Shown here: positions 1 through 13,400 of the stretch, piece by piece
Layout: every line of letters begins with the position of its first letter
How positions within the stretch are numbered: position 1 is the first letter of the stretch
From: Paraspadella gotoi
Taxonomy: Eukaryota > Chaetognatha
Assembly (NCBI GenBank): GCA_051294375.1
Contig: CM119268.1
Location: 674,987-738,986, forward strand
Direction of reading: 5' to 3'
Length of the DNA stretch: 64,000 nucleotides
Made by a program: the position numbers and the translations under genes
Notes under the pieces: model-generated
Database searches by the model: none
The model's input: the letters and a program-made list of their open reading frames with translations, nothing else
Told to the model about the DNA's origin: nothing

Positions 1-67
1 AATTTAAAACAAAATGAAGCATTCTCATAGAATTGTCCAAGGTCCAAAGCCTCATTGAGTAAAGCCG

Positions 68-245
68 TCAGCTCATGATCACAAGTACCGGGTTCAATCC
101 CACCACGCCTTGGGGAGCGTGGAAAACCCCCAGGCCTGATACCAAGTCCCGTTCCATGGATGCTGGATGGGGTTGAGGAAGCTGCGGATAATCATGTTCG
201 GCCCATTTAGCACAACCTTTTTCTACCCGTTTCAATCTCATATCA
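68..245 (+). repeat. SINE-B copy (tRNA-derived type)
   Basis: Contains GTACCGGGTTCAATCCC, a near-perfect pol III box B, and the family tail (GAAGCTGCGG...GGCCCATTTAGC). Related copies are at 6826-7060, 7654-8042, 46557-46760, 48315-48512, 54200-54405, 55984-56150 and 56183-56325. Longer copies add CCGGTGGCTCATTGAG, a box A-like element, upstream of box B. Confidence 0.7.
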
Positions 246-277
246 ATTAATAACAATTTATCAATATTTATCAATAG

Positions 278-386
278 GTTTATCATTTTTCTTCCGATAT
301 TTCATCTCCGTGCGACGAAGACAAAGGATTCGACCTTGGCTGGTCTTCCTCTTCCTCCTCAGCGCCTCTTGTCTCGTTTTCTTTGG
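278..386 (+). CDS. C1GALT1: C1GALT1-like exon i: membrane anchor
   Basis: The acceptor is TATCAATAG just after a SINE and the donor is GG|GTGAGT (phase 2). The frame reads an arginine-rich stretch (VRRRQRIRPW) followed by a hydrophobic run (LVFLFLLSASCLVFFG), the expected type II signal anchor. Its last two bases GG join the A at 1400 to make Gly. No ATG is present, so an upstream exon must supply the start, or the acceptor is misjudged and the exon starts elsewhere. Confidence 0.7.
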
Positions 387-1101
387 GTGAGTTTCTTGCA
401 AATGCGACTTACTCTCCTTTTGGATTAGGTGAGGTGAGACTCACCCTCAATCTAATGTAAAACGACTGAAACGCCCTTCTTGACATCAAATTCGCGGTAA
501 CCTGCTGATCAGATAATTAATTTATTAATTAATTAATTAATTAATTAATTAATTAATTAATTAATTAATTAATTAATTAATTAATTAATTAATTAATTAA
601 TTAATTAATTAATTTTTTTTATTCATGTCAAAATCGTTTTCCACTTTGTCACAAAACAACAATCTTGATCCAAAAATTAATTAATTAATTAATTTCACAT
701 AATTAAAAATTAACTAATTACTTATTTATTAATAATTAATTAATGCAGTTTGAATTTACATTTAATAGAAGATTAATCATAATCAAATAGTGAAATAGAT
801 TGTTTTACAATTTTAACTCATTTCCTCTTGGACGATTCCATCGAAACTTTATTTCCTGCTCAATCACACACTTTCCTACCCACATACAAAATTTAAAATC
901 AATCGCCCCATTCACTCATGAGTAATTGGAGTTCATATATTGAAATTTTTTTTTCCCTTTAACTCATTTCCACTCGGACGATTCCATCAAAACTTAATTT
1001 CCAGCTCAATCACACACTTTCCTACCCACACACAAAATTTCATTCTAATCCATCTATCAAATCACTAGTAGTTGGTGTTTTTTGCTAAGGTGGGATGGAC
1101 T

Positions 1102-1160
<59 letters not shown>

Positions 1161-4100
1161 GGACGGACGGACATCATTTTTTTTACATAATTTATCATAA
1201 TTCGATGTTCTGACATGATATAAGTGAATGCACGACAAGATTGGGGGGGCGGACTGACGGACCGACAAAGTGAATTATAGAGCCTGAATCTGTTGTAAGC
1301 AGGTCCGACTAAAAACATCTAGCGTGAATTAAATCTGAATTAAATCTAAATTAAATCTAAATTAAATCTAAATTAAATCGGAATTAAATCTGAATTCAGA
1401 AATAAGTTCGCCCAGAATCGGCTCGCTCCTCCAAAGAAGATCCTTTGCTGGATTCTCACAGGACCGAAGAATCACAAGACTCGAGCCGCGTGAGTGACCG
1501 ACCGACTCGGACTTTAATACAGTGAAAAAATTATAAACAAATTTGATATTATGGTGGACTAAAATCCACCAACCGTTCATCAGCAGCCATTGGTGCCGGA
1601 GGCAAGTCATTTGCCTCCCAACCCAAAGGTCCGGGGTTCTAGCCCGGTGGCCGCCTAGCAGTTAAGAGGGATGGGGCGCTTAACCCGCCTGTAACATGGT
1701 GTTACAGCCTGATCCGAAGCTCAGGGATTGTTTATATTGAATGGTTGTTTCACTAACATATAACAATAATTATTGTCTCTTCATTGGTGAGTAAGGCGTA
1801 GTGAAAGTTAAATACGAAAATTCTAAAAGTCAATTATGAACAACATACCATCAGTGAACATTAATTTGTAAAAAAAAATAATTTTATGTTTTTTAATATT
1901 CGCAGTAGGCCATATTTATACATAGTACTATCCTTATAAAATTGAAAAATTTCAAAATAAGCTTTTCTTATTTTTGATTGCAGATTTGAATTCCTCGTCA
2001 AAAGTTGATAAAAGAAAATATAAATCATTTTTAAAAGTTCTTTTATTAAGTGGGTTAAAAATTAAAAAAACTATATTTAATATATAAAAAGTTAATTTTC
2101 AGCTTAAAATATAGCTTTTTCTAATTTTTGACCCACTTAATGAAGGAATTTTTCAAAAAGAGTTATATTGCTTTTTATCAACTTTTTATAACGAATCCAA
2201 ATCTGCAAAAAAATCTTAGAAAAAACTGTTTTGAAATTTTAACATTTATTGGTTTAGTACTAGTATAAATATGGCCTACTGCGTAAATTGGAAAATTTAT
2301 TATAAATTGTTTTATTACATAAATGTTCATTAGTATAATGTTGTTCGTTCCTCACTTTTAGAATTTTAATTAAAGTTAAATTGAGAAATTTTACTACGCC
2401 TTATTGGTGAGCCCAACTTCTAAACACAACAGCAACAACAGCAACAACAACACTTTCAGGCGACATGCCTCAACCTGGTGATGCACTTTCCACTAACAAC
2501 ACATCAGGCGACATGCCTCAACTTGATGATGAACTTTCCACCAACAACAACAATTCACTGAAGAGACGCAACAGACTTCTCCCTACGGGAGGGGGGATGT
2601 ATGGTGGACTAAAATCCACCAACCGTTCATCAGCGGCCATTGGTGCTGGAGGCAAGTCTTTCGCCTCCCAACCCAAAGGTCCGGGGTTTTAGCCCGGTGG
2701 CCGCCTAGCAGTTAAGAGGGACGAGGCACTTAACCCGCCTGTAGAGAAGTTCCGAGGCTCCACGCTTTGTGGTTGGCGTTCGTTGGTCGCCCGTCCAAAA
2801 AGAGGTTTTGACAAGAGTTTCGCTGACTAAATCTGTAGTAAAAGTACAACGCGAGGTCCCAAACGGTCCAAATGTCTATTCTTGGTCGTGACAAAATCGT
2901 AGCAAAAAGAGACAATCGTGACAATATCTAGTCGTGAAAACCCTTAAAAATAACGGTTTTTGGACGCACAACGTTGATTCAATAAATGGTTCTAAAACAA
3001 CTAAAATTCGGTCACCAAATTTCTAAAAGTTAATGTACGAAATGACCGGCGTTGAAAACGGACCGAGAGAGAAAAATATGACCAAAAAAGGTCAGGAGGC
3101 GAGTTTCTCTTCACCGCCTGTAACACGGTGTTACAGCCTGATCCGAAGCTCAGGGACTGCTTACATTGAACGGTTCTGTCACTAACATATAACAATAATT
3201 ACTGTCTCTTCAATATCTAATATTTCGTTATCTTTAAACGCTCTACTGACCAACCAATGGACTGAGAGCTCGATTGACCGACCGATCAATGGACTGACCA
3301 ACCGACAGACTGAAAGATCAACAAACTGACTGACCAATTGATGGACTGACTCACTGACCAAAAACTTATTTGTATTATCTTTTTCAGGTAATTCGTAACG
3401 GCTAGAAAATATGAAATAACAATCATCCTATAGAACTTTATATCGACAATTGATCAATATGATCCAATGTAACCTTAGATATTAATATGAATATGACCCA
3501 ATATAACCTTAGATATGAATATGAATATGATCCAATATAACTTTAGATATGAATATGAGTATGAATATGAATATGACCCAATATAACCTTAGATATGAAT
3601 ATGAATATAAATATGATCCAATAAAACCTTAGATATGATATGAATATGACCCAATATAACCTTAGATATGTATGGAATATGAATATGATCCAATATAACT
3701 TTAGATATGAATATAAGTATGAATATGAATATGACCCAATATAACCTTAGATATGAATATGAATATAAATATGATCCAATATAACCTTAGATATTGATAA
3801 TGATATGACCCAATATAACCTTAGATATGAATATGAATAAGAATATGAATATGACCCAATATAACCTTAGGTATAAATATGAATAGGACCCAATGTTACC
3901 TTAGATATGATTATGAATAATTGAATATTTTTATGAATATGACCCAATATGCCCAGATATGAATATGAATATAAATATGATCCAATATAACCTTAGATAT
4001 GAATATGAATATGACTCAATCTAACCTTAGATATGAATATGACCCAATATAACCTTAGATATGAATATGAATATAAATTTGAATATGACCCAATGTAACC

Positions 4101-5129
4101 TTAGATATGAATTTAAATATGACCCAATGTAACCTTAGATATGCATATGAATCTGAATATGACCCAATGTAACCTTAGATATGCAAATGAATATGACCCA
4201 ATATAACCTTAGATATGAATATGAATATAAATATGATCCAATATAACCTTAGATATGAATATGAATATGACTCGATCTAACCTTAGATATGAATATGAAT
4301 ATGACCCAATATAACCTTAGATATGAATATTTCAAAGTGCAACAACGGATAGACTGACAGACAAACCAACTGATGAAAAAAAAGTGGATACTCTCTACCG
4401 AAATTGTAGTTTTATCAACTATCTGGGTCAGTTGGAAATCCGCGGAAATATTTTGCCTAACCCTCCTTGACCTTTCATCGCTATTCTATCCTGTCCCTAT
4501 CCCTATCACTATCTCTATCACTATTCCTTTCCCTATCACTATCTCTTTCCCTATCACTATCCATATCACTATCCCTTTCCCTATCCTATCACTATCCCGA
4601 TCCTTAGAGCCGTGAAGAAAACCTGGGGCCGTCGGTGTGACAAACTCATCTTCATGTCGAGCGTCGCCGACAAGAAGTTGGGCGCAGTGAAGCTGGAATC
4701 GGTCGCGGAAGGAAGGGAACACCTCTGGGAGAAGACGGTCGGAGCTTTGGAGGTTCACTGGGGTTCGATCTCGATGGAACAATCGTTGAATAGATTCGAT
4801 TATGATAAATCAATCAATCAAAGTTAGATGAAACTATGGTGGACTAAAATCCACCAACCGTTCATCAGCAAGACCACCAAAAAATAAAAACACAAAAAAC
4901 TTCCACCTCTAAAGTAAACACCTAAGGCGGTCGATCTCGAAAGAAAAAGCTTTTCCTCGTCTTGATGAATTTCGACACCGATAATCAAAGGAGACATTCT
5001 AGAAAAGAGAAAAGACGCCGGTTTTGGACAGAAGGCGCCGTCGGGGACGCCGGGAGAGATAGAGAGAACGGCGCCGTCTGAGTATCCATCATCACGCCAT
5101 CTTGGAAGAAAAGCGCCGGAAGTTGGAGT

Positions 5130-5179
<50 letters not shown>

Positions 5180-5489
5180 GGAGGAAAAGAGAGAGAAGAA
5201 GAGAGGAGAGAAAAGGAGTGAAAGAGGGCAGGGAAAGAAGAGAGTAAGAGAAAGAGTGAGAGGGAGACAGAGAGAGAGCAGAGAGAAAGAGAGTGAAGTG
5301 AGAGAGGGCAGGGATAGAACAGAGAGAGAGAAATGAGAGAGGCAGACAGAGAGAGCAGAGAAAAAGAGCAGAGGAGAGAGAGAGTCTCGGAATCGGCGAA
5401 GGGGCGTGGCCTGCGTTTCCGGTTTCCATGACGACGACGACCAAAGAGAAAACACAACTTTGGTGGCGGAAAATCGGTTGAGAGAGAGA

Positions 5490-5562
<73 letters not shown>

Positions 5563-5909
5563 ACACACACCTATTTGAGTATGAAATCTAGTTTGTAGAG
5601 AGAGGCGAGTCCCTTCTTAACTGGAGAATATTTGCAACCTATGTGAAGCCGTGCATCCACAATGCAATTTGCATATTACAGTATTGTCATATTATTTGCT
5701 TCTAATGTTCTCAATGGGAAGATTTAACGACAAACTGCTGTCATACTGTCAGTAAATAAAAAAAAATACTACAATAAGAAAAAAAAATAATTTAACTATA
5801 GCAACAACATCTATAACAACAACACCAAACAACAACAATAAGAAGAGCGACCCTCTCCAAACGAGGTGATGTGAATTGGAACGCGACAACTTTTCTCTGC
5901 GGTGGGAGT

Positions 5910-5956
<47 letters not shown>

Positions 5957-8900
5957 GCTCTGGACGTCTCAAGTGCAGTTGAAAGAAAGGAAAGAAAGGA
6001 AAAACTCTCAAAGACTTTAGAAATCCTATGTTTGCTTATTTATTTATTTAATTTATCTATTCATTAATTTATTGATTACTTTATTTGTTAATTATTGTTG
6101 TTTTTATCTATTCAAACGATGTGCGATTTTCATTCTCTAACGGACATATTTATTAATATTATTAATCTACAATTTCTTCCTTCCTTTATCCCCCTCTGTC
6201 CATCCGTCCGCCCGCCCGTCCGTCCGTTCGTCCGGTTTTTTTCACGATCTAAGATTTTTCTTCTCTTCAACTTCGTTTATAACTATTTTCTCATCAAGTA
6301 GACGACGACGACGACGACGACGACGACAACGATTCTGAAGAGGCTTTTCCATCTCGCCTCTCGGGTTAATGCAATGGCGGGCTTTCACGGCCGCCGCCGC
6401 CGCCGCCGCCCGCGCGCCGCCGACGCCCGCCGCCGCCGACGCCCGCCGCCGCTCTTTTTAACGACCAACGTTTTCGATTTTCCATTTTTTTTTAATTCAT
6501 AAAAAAAAATGAAATAAAAATCGTTAAGAAGAAGAAAAAGAAATGGCGAAAGTTGTTTGTTGTTGTTGTTTTTATCTTTCATTGAACTTTCTTTTCTAAA
6601 AAACGCTCCTTTTCTTTCCTTTATTCCGGATTTCATTTTAATCTTTAATATTAACAGCTCTCTTCCTGCAGAGTGCCCCATTAGCCCAGGGTTTTTAAAT
6701 TTAACTTTTGTATAACATTAAAATGTTTTTTTTAAACTTATAACACCAATCTAAAACCCTAATCCAATCCAAAACCATAATCCTAATCCTTATCCTAATC
6801 CTAAACCTTAACACTAAACTTGTGGAATAAAGCGCTACGTGGGCTGATGAAGATGACTGTCCGTAACTTTTATAACCCCCTCTAACATCCATGAACGGGG
6901 TCCCAAGGCTTGGAACCAAGCTTGAGGGTTTTGCCAACCCCCAAAGCGGCTTAAAAAACCGTCCTTCACGCTTCCGCAGGTGGTAGGCTACCGGGTAAGA
7001 TTGAACCGGTACCTAATGGTCATGAACTGATAGCTCTCAATGAGCCACCGGGTCACAATGAAAGAGTATGATTCTAGGCGGGGTGAACCTCGGGCAATGG
7101 CCCTGACTAAAACTGTTTTTTCCGTTTCCTTAACCCCTAAACATTAATCAATAACCTATTCTAACCCTAATTCACAAACTATATCCCTAATATTAAATCA
7201 ATAACATAAAACCCTTATAATTTAACCTTAAATCTATCTTTAACTTAGAAAAAAAAATAACCAAATCCGAATTTAACATTAAAATGATGTTCTGGNNNNN
7301 NNNNNNNNNNNNNNNNNNNNGGCCATTGGTGCCGGAGGCAAGTCATTTGCCTCCCAACCCAAAGGTCCGGGGTTCTAGCCCGGTGGCCGCCTAGCAGTTA
7401 AGAGGGACGGGGCGCTTAACCCGCCTGTAACACGGTGTTACAGCCTGATCCGAAGCTCAGGGACTGCTCATAATGAACGGTTGTGTCACTAATACATAAC
7501 AATAATTACTGTCTCTTCAAAACAATCATTGAATAAATCAATTCAACAATTCATTCCAGAACTAAATGAACAAATCAATAAAATTTGGTAAATCTGTGGT
7601 CGCGCATTGCGGTAAGTTTGCCCCGACTTTAAACATGACTCCTTCAGTCGTGACCCGGTGGCTCATTGTCTATTAGACTATTAGACTTGTCTAATACCAT
7701 CAGCTCATATCAGTAAGTAGACAGGGATTTCAACATGAAACCAAAGTGGAATTTATTTCAGTATATGAATAAGCGCTTGGTAGTTGGTAGTTCGTCCAAT
7801 GAGAGGGTGGAATCCGGCTTCCGGCGGATTCTACTCGAGTCACGTATCCGATTCTATTTTTGATTCTGATTCGATCTATGAGGAGCTCATGATCATCGGG
7901 TACCGGGAACAATCCCCAATGGTAACTAACTTGCAGGAAGCGTGAGAACGGCCGTGAACCACCTTAAACCCTCAAGCCTGATTCAAAGCCCAGGACTCGT
8001 TCCATGGCTGCGAGATGGGGTTAAAGAAGTTGCGAGGTGTAGTAAGGCGTAGTAAAATTCCTAAGTTTAACTTTAATTAAAATTCTAAAAGTGAGGAACG
8101 AACAACATTATACTTATGAACATTTATGTGTAAAAAAAATTTATAATAAATTTTACAATTTATACAGTAGGCCATATTTATACTAGTTCTAAACCAATAA
8201 ATTTTAAAATTTTAAAACAGTTTTTTCTAAGATTTTTTTTGCAGATTTGGATTTGTCATAAAAAGTTGATAAAAAGAAATATAACTCTTTTTGAAAAATT
8301 CCTTCATTAAGTGGGTCAAAAATTAGACAAAGCTATATTTTAAACTGAAAATTAACTTTTTATATATTAAATATAGTTTTTTTAATTGTTAACCCACTTA
8401 ATGAAAGAATTTTTAAAAATGAATTATATTTTCTTTCATCAACTTTTGACGAGGAATTCAAATCTGCAATCAAAATTAAGAAAAGCCTATTTTGAAATTT
8501 TTTGATTTTATAAGGATAGTACTATATATAAATATAGCCTACTGCGAAATTAAAAAACATAAAATTAATTTTTTTACAAATTAATGTTCACTGATGGTAT
8601 GTTGTTCATAATTGACTTTTAAAATTTTCGTATGTAACTTTCACTACGCCTTACTCTTCAGCCCACTTAGCGCCTTATCCACAAATCGGTCAAATTATTT
8701 CATTTAACAAACCAGTTATTAATCAATATGAGTAGTGAGTGATATTTTTTTTCTCTCTCTCTCTCTTTCAGTTCATCCATCTCAACTTTCTGGACAAGTT
8801 CGACTTCTTTCTCAAGGCAGACGACGACACTTACGTAATCGTCAAAAATCTTCGTCTTTTTCTCAAAAATGTCTCCGCGGAAGATCCGGTCTACTTTGGA

Positions 8901-9945
8901 AGAAAATTTCGGCCTCACGTGAAACAGGTGATCGAGAGATTCTGTCTTTCTGACCTAAGGTAACTGAGAGAATGTCTTTGTGAAACGTGAAACAGATGAG
9001 TGAGAGAATATGTCTCTCTTTTCTGGCCTCACGTGAAACAGGTGATCGAGAGATTCTGTCTTTCTGACCCAAGGTAACTGAGAGAATGTCTTTGTGAAAC
9101 ATGAAACAGATGAGTGAGAGAATATGTCTCTCTCTTCTGGCCTCACGTGAAACAGGTGATCGAGAAATTGTCTTTCTGACCTAAGGTAACTGAGAGAATG
9201 TCTTTGTGAAACATGAAACAGGTGAGTGAGAGAATATGTCTTCTCTCTGGCCTCACGTGAAAAAGGTGAGTGAGAGATTCTGTCCTTATTGGCACGAATG
9301 ATCGCCAGAAACAGACGGCGATACGAAAGTCGACTTCTCTCCCGACCGAGGAAAAAGAGCATCGTCTAGACTTTACAGCTGATGGAGAGATTCTCTCTTT
9401 TTGTTTCTAATGACCCCATGAGAATCGGGCCTCGTGTTAAATCATTACTCCAAATTCCTTTTTTAGTCGGATCTGCTTTCAGCAGATCCCGACTCTATAA
9501 TTCACTTTGTCGGGCATTCACTTATATCATGTCAGAACATCGAATTATGATAAATTATGCAAAAAAAATTATGTCCGTCCGTCCGTCTGTCTGTCCGTCC
9601 GTCCGTCAGTCCGTCCGTCCCACTTTAGCCAAAAACACCAATTATTCGTGATTGGATGGATGGATTGGAATGAAATTTTGTGTGTGGATAGGAAGTGTGT
9701 GATTGAGCTGGATATGAAGTTTCGATGGAATCGTCCAAGTGGAAATGAATTTAAATGGAAAAAACAAAAAATATATTTCACTATTTGAACCCTCCTCGTT
9801 TTTAAAGTCATCAAGAACAGGTTTCCAAACGTCTGTCTTCACATAGGATCCAAGATCGTCATTAAGTCCACGTCCTTTGTGACTGTTCTTGATGACATTA
9901 AAAACGAGGAGGGGCGGGGGGGTGGAGGGATTAATCCCTGATTTT

Positions 9946-10025
<80 letters not shown>

Positions 10026-10418
10026 TTTTTTGCTCTGTTAACTTACTAATTTGGCCCTGAAGATGATCTGTCCAATGGATCGAAATATTGGTCATAAATA
10101 AAAATACTGTACCTGTACTCCCATGTGTAATCTCTATCTAATTCATTATCTCGGTACATGCGTTGACTCTCAAAGAATAACTAATTCTATTCGAAATATA
10201 AACAAATAATTAAATACCAAAAATGGAGGAAAACTAAATATGATTTTTTCGCCATTTTTCATTTGAAGTCTTCAAGTTTTTTAATAGATATCCTTTATTA
10301 AAAATGTATATACTTTTTTCTAAATAGTATATGTTATATATATATATATATTATATAATATCCTCAGTTGTGCTCCGGTTTGGTCTTAACATAAAGTATT
10401 ATTTCAATTTTATTCATT

Positions 10419-10464
<46 letters not shown>

Positions 10465-13400
10465 ACAGGGCTACATGTCAGGCGGCGCTGGCTACGTTCT
10501 CACTCGCGCTGCTCTGCGTCGATTCGCTGCGGCTCGTGCTGTCGGCAACTGCAGCTCGGCCCAACAATTTGAAGACGTCGGCGTCGGGCGCTGCTTGGAG
10601 GCGGCGGGTGTGAAGGCCGGAGATTCAAGGGACGAAAAGGTGAGTTTAATTTAAAAGGATCGGGTAAGTTCGTTATTGTTGTAGCCTAAGTTGTAGTTCA
10701 CCCCAGTTGGCGACACTACCAGTGATAAAAGGGCGAAAGGCTCGAGTTAAGAGGAGAGGCTCGCGGCTGACGTTGGGGCACGGGGATGAACGGGAGACCC
10801 GGGTTAGGGTTAGGGTTTGGGGGAGAGGTCCGCGGGTGACGCTAGGTTTAGGGTTTTGACTCCGCATAAGACAGCTGATCTTTTTTAAACAAGTCGGATC
10901 TGCCCACGATAATTTAGCGGTAAGCAGTAAATCAGATGAATAATTACAATTTTTTTTCTTTTTAATATTTATATTTTATTATTATTTTTTCTAACTTTTT
11001 TTTTATTTTTATTTTAGTGATATGTTGTAGCTTTGTCGGTTTCGATATTATAGTCATTTTACCTTTTGTTTCTTCCTTTCTTCTCACGGTTCCTTTTTAC
11101 ATCGATTTAATCGGCATGGAGTGCACAAGAATGAGATGTCCCGGGATACGTTTCCGGACCTTTGGGCTACACAAAAAAAGGGTAATCAAATTTTTCCTAA
11201 TGACAGTTTTTTTTATAAATTAATATTAAAATTAGCTATATAAAATCACTAAAGTAGAATAAAAAAAATTAAAAATGGTTTAAATTTTTTTAAAAATGAA
11301 AATATCATGCATCATCCATAATCTATGAACAATTTTCTTTCGTTTGAGTCCATAACCATTATTCTATCTTTAATAGTTTATTTGTAATTAATTTTTCTTT
11401 ATTAAAATATTATTTTAATTTTTTTTCAGATAATTTAAATTAAAAAAAATTATAACTATGCCAAATGATTGAAGAAAAATTTTATATTATAAGGGACTTA
11501 CCTACCTAATATAGGCTTTCAAATACATATATAGTAAGTTTATTTTGATGATGTTTTGATATAGAAAATAAATAATTTATAAAATTAAATATATGAAAAA
11601 ATTTTAAACTTTGAATTTTTTTTAGCATAATAAACATAATTATTAATTAATTGTTCATGATGCTTTTAATAGCTACTGGTCAGTTGTATCCTTTTCAATT
11701 ATAATAATTATATAACTTTTTTTTTATTTTTAATAATACTGACTGCTATATTTACTTACTTTTGACAAAATCTAAAAATTACTGATATTAAAAATTATGT
11801 ATGAAACAGACGAAAACTTTTTTTTTTAAATCAGATGCTATTTAATTTTGTGGAGTGATATTATCAACGAAGGAAGTAGGCGTGGTTTATTATGTGAGAA
11901 ATAGGAGGAGTTTTATTGACATAAGAACACGTTGGGATGATAATAATTAACATACAAAATATGTAGATTATGCAGAGAAAAGGCAGGCAATAAACAATAT
12001 AACAAATAGTCCATAAGGAGTTTGATGTTTGTTTCTTGAAGGTAAGTTGAAGAGTGATCTAGTTTCCTCTCTCGTTTCTCTGCCGTCGGTTTCCTGAGGG
12101 AAGCCTCCTCTCTGATTGGTCAATCAGAAGAAAAGACGGAGAAGCCAAGAGAGACAAGCCACTAGATAATCCGTTCTCTGCGTTGTCACCCCCCCTCCCA
12201 TTGCGAGACCTTCTCGTGTCATCTGAGAATTGGTCGAGCGTTTTCATTATCCCAAGTCTCTATTCATCCATCTCCTATGTCTATATATTGGCCCTTGTCG
12301 AGCTCATAAGTCCTCCTCAGGTGTGGATGAAGAGGCTGTGGAGAAGTTGATGTCCACCATGGGAGGTATTGCTCCATCACCAAGTGGTCATTGTAATGTA
12401 ATGGATTCAGTCTGTTAATTTGTTTAGAGAACATGTAGTGCCTTCTAGGCTTTGCCAATGGGTTTAGCTGGTTGTATCTGATTTTTAGGTTTTGGTGGAT
12501 TGATGGTGGTTTGATTTTAAGATCCATCAGTTTTGGGATGATTCTGATAGGATCTGCTTGGTTTCTTAGTGTTTTTCTTTTCTCAACCTTTTCCTGATTA
12601 TGCTGCTTATAATTTTGAGATTTGTTTGCACTAAGATTTTTCAAGCTTGACATTTCAGTAGTAAGTTTTCTCAGTTGGTCTTCTATGGAATGAATTTGTT
12701 CCGCTTACGATCAGGGTTTATTCAACCATGTTATTTAAAGTAATCAAAATTATCATTTTTTCAACTTTCATCACAAAGTAGGTTTTTTTTCTAATAAATA
12801 AAAACGGTTTTCCAAAGTTATCTCGCCCTATTATCTTAGAATGCACTGCATCTTTTTCTAAGCTTTCAAAATTCGGTACAAGTTGTTTTTTTCGATGATA
12901 ATCTAATTATCCGCTTAATTAGATTATGACATAGGTATGCATGTAGAGAATATAAGATTCTAGTTTTTTTTTAGATAGATAGTTCGATAGACACATTGAG
13001 ATCCACTGAGATCCAACCGCTTTTTGTTTAAATTATCCAAGCCCTCCTCTTCGTAAGACATCTATCGTTAGTCAACTGTTTTTTTTATATGGCTGCCGCC
13101 GTTCAACCTTGTGCGTAATTGTTATTAAATAGTCAATTTCAGGAATTCTCATGTTATCATTTTTTCTTTATGATTAACCTTTAAGAATTACGTAAGTTAT
13201 TGTTTTTCCTCGCGCCTTGTCAACATCGACCGCTTAGAGCTGTTATAAAATAATGATAATCTTTTTTAAAAAATGTGATCAATGGTTATGCTTACTTTGT
13301 ATTTTTAAAACATATTACTCCGCAAAATTTTATTTAGTTATGATTATTGGAAAATTAATAATTGTTAGTTAGTATTTGTTACAGCCAAAGACAAAGTCTC

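Noticed and set aside
4824-5570. Long Ser/Leu-rich frames on the minus strand
   Set aside because: They are translations of the GA/CT satellite; no splice or homology support.
6385-6681. Arginine-rich minus-strand ORF
   Set aside because: Product of the CCG triplet tract and poly-A/T stretches.
11101-11185. Extra C1GALT1 exon
   Set aside because: It is exon-like and followed by GTAA, but exons v and vi already join in phase across a conserved motif, and this segment is duplicated at 36415.
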